Assembly (NCBI GenBank): GCA_049190315.1
Contig: JAIVWD010000051.1
Span: forward strand, 1 to 13,783
From: B13-G4 sp049190315
GTDB lineage: Bacteria > Desulfobacterota > Desulfobacteria > Desulfobacterales > ETH-SRB1
Reading direction: 5' to 3'
Length of the DNA: 13,783 nt
The notes beneath the pieces were generated by a model that was not told where the DNA came from, made no database searches, and was given only the letters and a program-made list of their open reading frames with translations. This document shows positions 12,728 to 13,783 of the stretch, piece after piece. Position 1 is the first letter of the stretch; every line of letters begins with the position of its first letter. The position numbers were made by a program, and so were the translations under genes.

Positions 12728-13594
12728 ATGAATCTTAAAAAAATGCTGTTTGTGACCAACTTTGATAAATTGTGGTTTGACGCTCTGGAATCACTGATGG
12801 ATCTCAGAAAATCAGGCCTTAATCATGTAGTTTTTCTCCATGTAATAGAAAAAGATAAAGTCGCAATGCGTCGTGGAAAAGGCTACCTCAAAGAGGAAGA
12901 GGTCGGTCTCAAACAAATGGCGGATGTGCGTTTTATAGATTGGGCGGAAAGCATATTTGAAAAAGGAATGGAATGCGGCGCCTATGTTGTAGTTGGTAAT
13001 TATATCCCCAAGATTCTCTCAACGGCTGAAACAGAAAAAGCGGATCTCATAGTGATAGAAGCCCATGAGAGGTCAAAAGTAGAAAAACTGTACGTGGATT
13101 CAACGGTACTGGAACTCCTCCGGCGAACCAAGACTCCTGTATTAGTGCATAAATATATGCTGCCTTCAGGAAAGACCAACGAAAAGCCTTTTGAGGTACC
13201 TCTCTTTGCAACAGACTGGTCTTCTCCATGTGAAAGAGCATTGGAGCAGATTATCGACATTAAAAACAGTGTTAAAAAAGTAGTAGTGGTTCATGTTGTC
13301 AGTGAGGATTCTATGAAGGGAAAATCCAAACATGACCTTCAAATGCTTCAAAAAGAGAATAAGAAAAGGCTGGAAGATGTCCGTATTACTTTTGAAGACG
13401 AAGGAATAGAAACTGAGACTCATCTGTATATGGGAGAAGTCGTTCCGCAAATTGAAAACGCCTCGCGTGAACATGGCGCCACAATGATCATTACAGGCTC
13501 AACAGGGAAAGGAGCATGGCGAGAGCGATGGCTGGGAAGTATTTCTCAGAAATTGGCGGAATCATCGGAACTTCCCACGTTGTTAATACCTTAA
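12728..13594 (+). CDS. Tandem universal stress protein, divergent
   Basis: The 288-residue protein has two UspA-like domains, at about 1-144 and 155-288. Domain 2 opens with VPLFATDWSSPCERAL (about 158-173) and ends with GSTGKGAWRERWLGS (257-271), a perfect Gly-x2-Gly-x9-Gly-Ser ATP-binding loop. Domain 1 (MLFVTNFDKLWFDALESLMD and IVIEAHERSKVEKLYVDSTV) lacks that loop. It therefore probably binds one ATP per chain through domain 2, unlike the divergent paralogue at 11355-12146, which has lost the motif in both domains. The ATG at 12728 has a strong AAGGAGG seven bases upstream. A sigma-70-type promoter precedes it and an intrinsic terminator follows, so it is a single-gene unit. USPs are cytoplasmic stress or energy-state proteins; a link to control of the Mrp complex is inferred from position. 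Confidence 0.9.
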   Translation: MNLKKMLFVTNFDKLWFDALESLMDLRKSGLNHVVFLHVIEKDKVAMRRGKGYLKEEEVGLKQMADVRFIDWAESIFEKGMECGAYVVVGNYIPKILSTAETEKADLIVIEAHERSKVEKLYVDSTVLELLRRTKTPVLVHKYMLPSGKTNEKPFEVPLFATDWSSPCERALEQIIDIKNSVKKVVVVHVVSEDSMKGKSKHDLQMLQKENKKRLEDVRITFEDEGIETETHLYMGEVVPQIENASREHGATMIITGSTGKGAWRERWLGSISQKLAESSELPTLLIP

Positions 13595-13602
13595 AACCCG
13601 GT

Positions 13603-13641
13603 CGAGTTGTTAAATAGTAAGGTTCTCTCATTAACTACTCG
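13603..13641. repeat. Inverted repeat after the second usp gene
   Basis: CGAGTTGTTAA (13603-13613) and TTAACTACTCG (13631-13641) pair with one mismatch around a 17-base loop. It lies between the stop codon and the intrinsic terminator and may stabilise the mRNA end. Confidence 0.4.
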
Positions 13642-13653
13642 GATACTTGATTA

Positions 13654-13685
13654 AAAAAGGCGGATAAGCAATTATCCGCCTTTTT
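13654..13685 (+). terminator. Intrinsic terminator of the second usp gene
   Basis: AAAAAGGCGGATAA pairs perfectly with TTATCCGCCTTTTT around a GCAA tetraloop: a 14-bp stem with a GGCGG core and a T-run at its 3' side. The A-run on the left arm makes it able to work on both strands. Confidence 0.92.
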
Positions 13686-13783
13686 CATTTCAACCTAAGT
13701 TGAGCGATTTTTTGCGAAGAAATGTGCCGAGATCTTGATGCAGCAAGGTTTGCGAAAAGCGTAGGCATACCAATGGCTATGTC
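13686..13783. other. Window end, no supported gene
   Basis: The last 98 bases have no ribosome site or recognisable domain. On the minus strand a frame is open from the window edge to a TGA near 13687, but the residues (ANLAASRSRHISSQKIAQLR and so on) match no family I know. The composition suggests the edge of a dispersed repeat or insertion sequence lying further right. Confidence 0.3.

Noticed and set aside
13686..13783. C-terminal end of a minus-strand gene
   Set aside because: A frame is open for about 32 codons, but no family is recognisable and another frame is also open over much of it; too short to call.

Overview
The window looks like a chromosomal segment of an anaerobic, Gram-negative-type bacterium. 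My best guess is a Desulfobacterota (deltaproteobacterial) lineage. The reasons are a sigma-54-type promoter, an NtrC-family regulator, clear Shine-Dalgarno sites, and a multisubunit Mrp/Mbh-type cation/proton antiporter with a split MrpA C-terminus, a form common in anaerobes. The taxonomic guess is an inference from gene style only.

Bases 1-2370 are accessory. On the minus strand lie an XRE-type regulator with a degenerate ImmA/IrrE (DUF955) domain (581-1717) and an ORF6N-domain protein cut by the left edge (1-518). Next comes a small plus-strand GIY-YIG nuclease gene interrupted by a stop codon (1948-2238). It is framed tightly by two inverted copies of a 28-bp hairpin-forming repeat (1910-1937 and 2239-2266), so the unit looks like a small mobile or REP-like element. 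A strong hairpin (2279-2306) separates this region from the end of the next operon.

Bases 2370-12146 hold one long minus-strand gene cluster read from right to left: tandem universal stress protein, mrpE, mrpB, a receiver-less NtrC/Fis-like regulator, mrpF, mrpG, DUF4040/MbhD-like, MbhE-like, mrpC, mrpD, a NuoL/MrpA-like subunit and a NuoM-like subunit. Most genes overlap or sit within a few bases of each other. Together they encode a membrane Na+(K+)/H+ antiporter complex with three antiporter-fold subunits (MrpD, NuoL-like, NuoM-like) where canonical Mrp has two. The MrpA C-terminal domains are separate small proteins, as in Mbh-type complexes. No hydrogenase or NADH dehydrogenase catalytic subunit is in view.

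The most unusual points in the cluster are four. The NuoL-like protein has lysine at the position of the conserved TM5 glutamate. The NuoM-like protein has lost the TM8 lysine. The embedded regulator has lost nearly every residue needed for a sigma-54 activator ATPase. An array of seven AGCT-headed octamers, able to fold into a long hairpin, lies between the regulator and mrpF.

Bases 12147-12727 are a 581-bp divergent regulatory region. It has a near-consensus sigma-54 promoter (12212-12227) reading into the usp-mrp cluster, a 19-bp palindrome about 100 bp upstream of it (12315-12333), further inverted repeats, and a sigma-70-type promoter (12629-12656) reading right into a second tandem universal stress protein (12728-13594). 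That gene ends in a textbook intrinsic terminator (13654-13685). The last 100 bases hold no supported gene.
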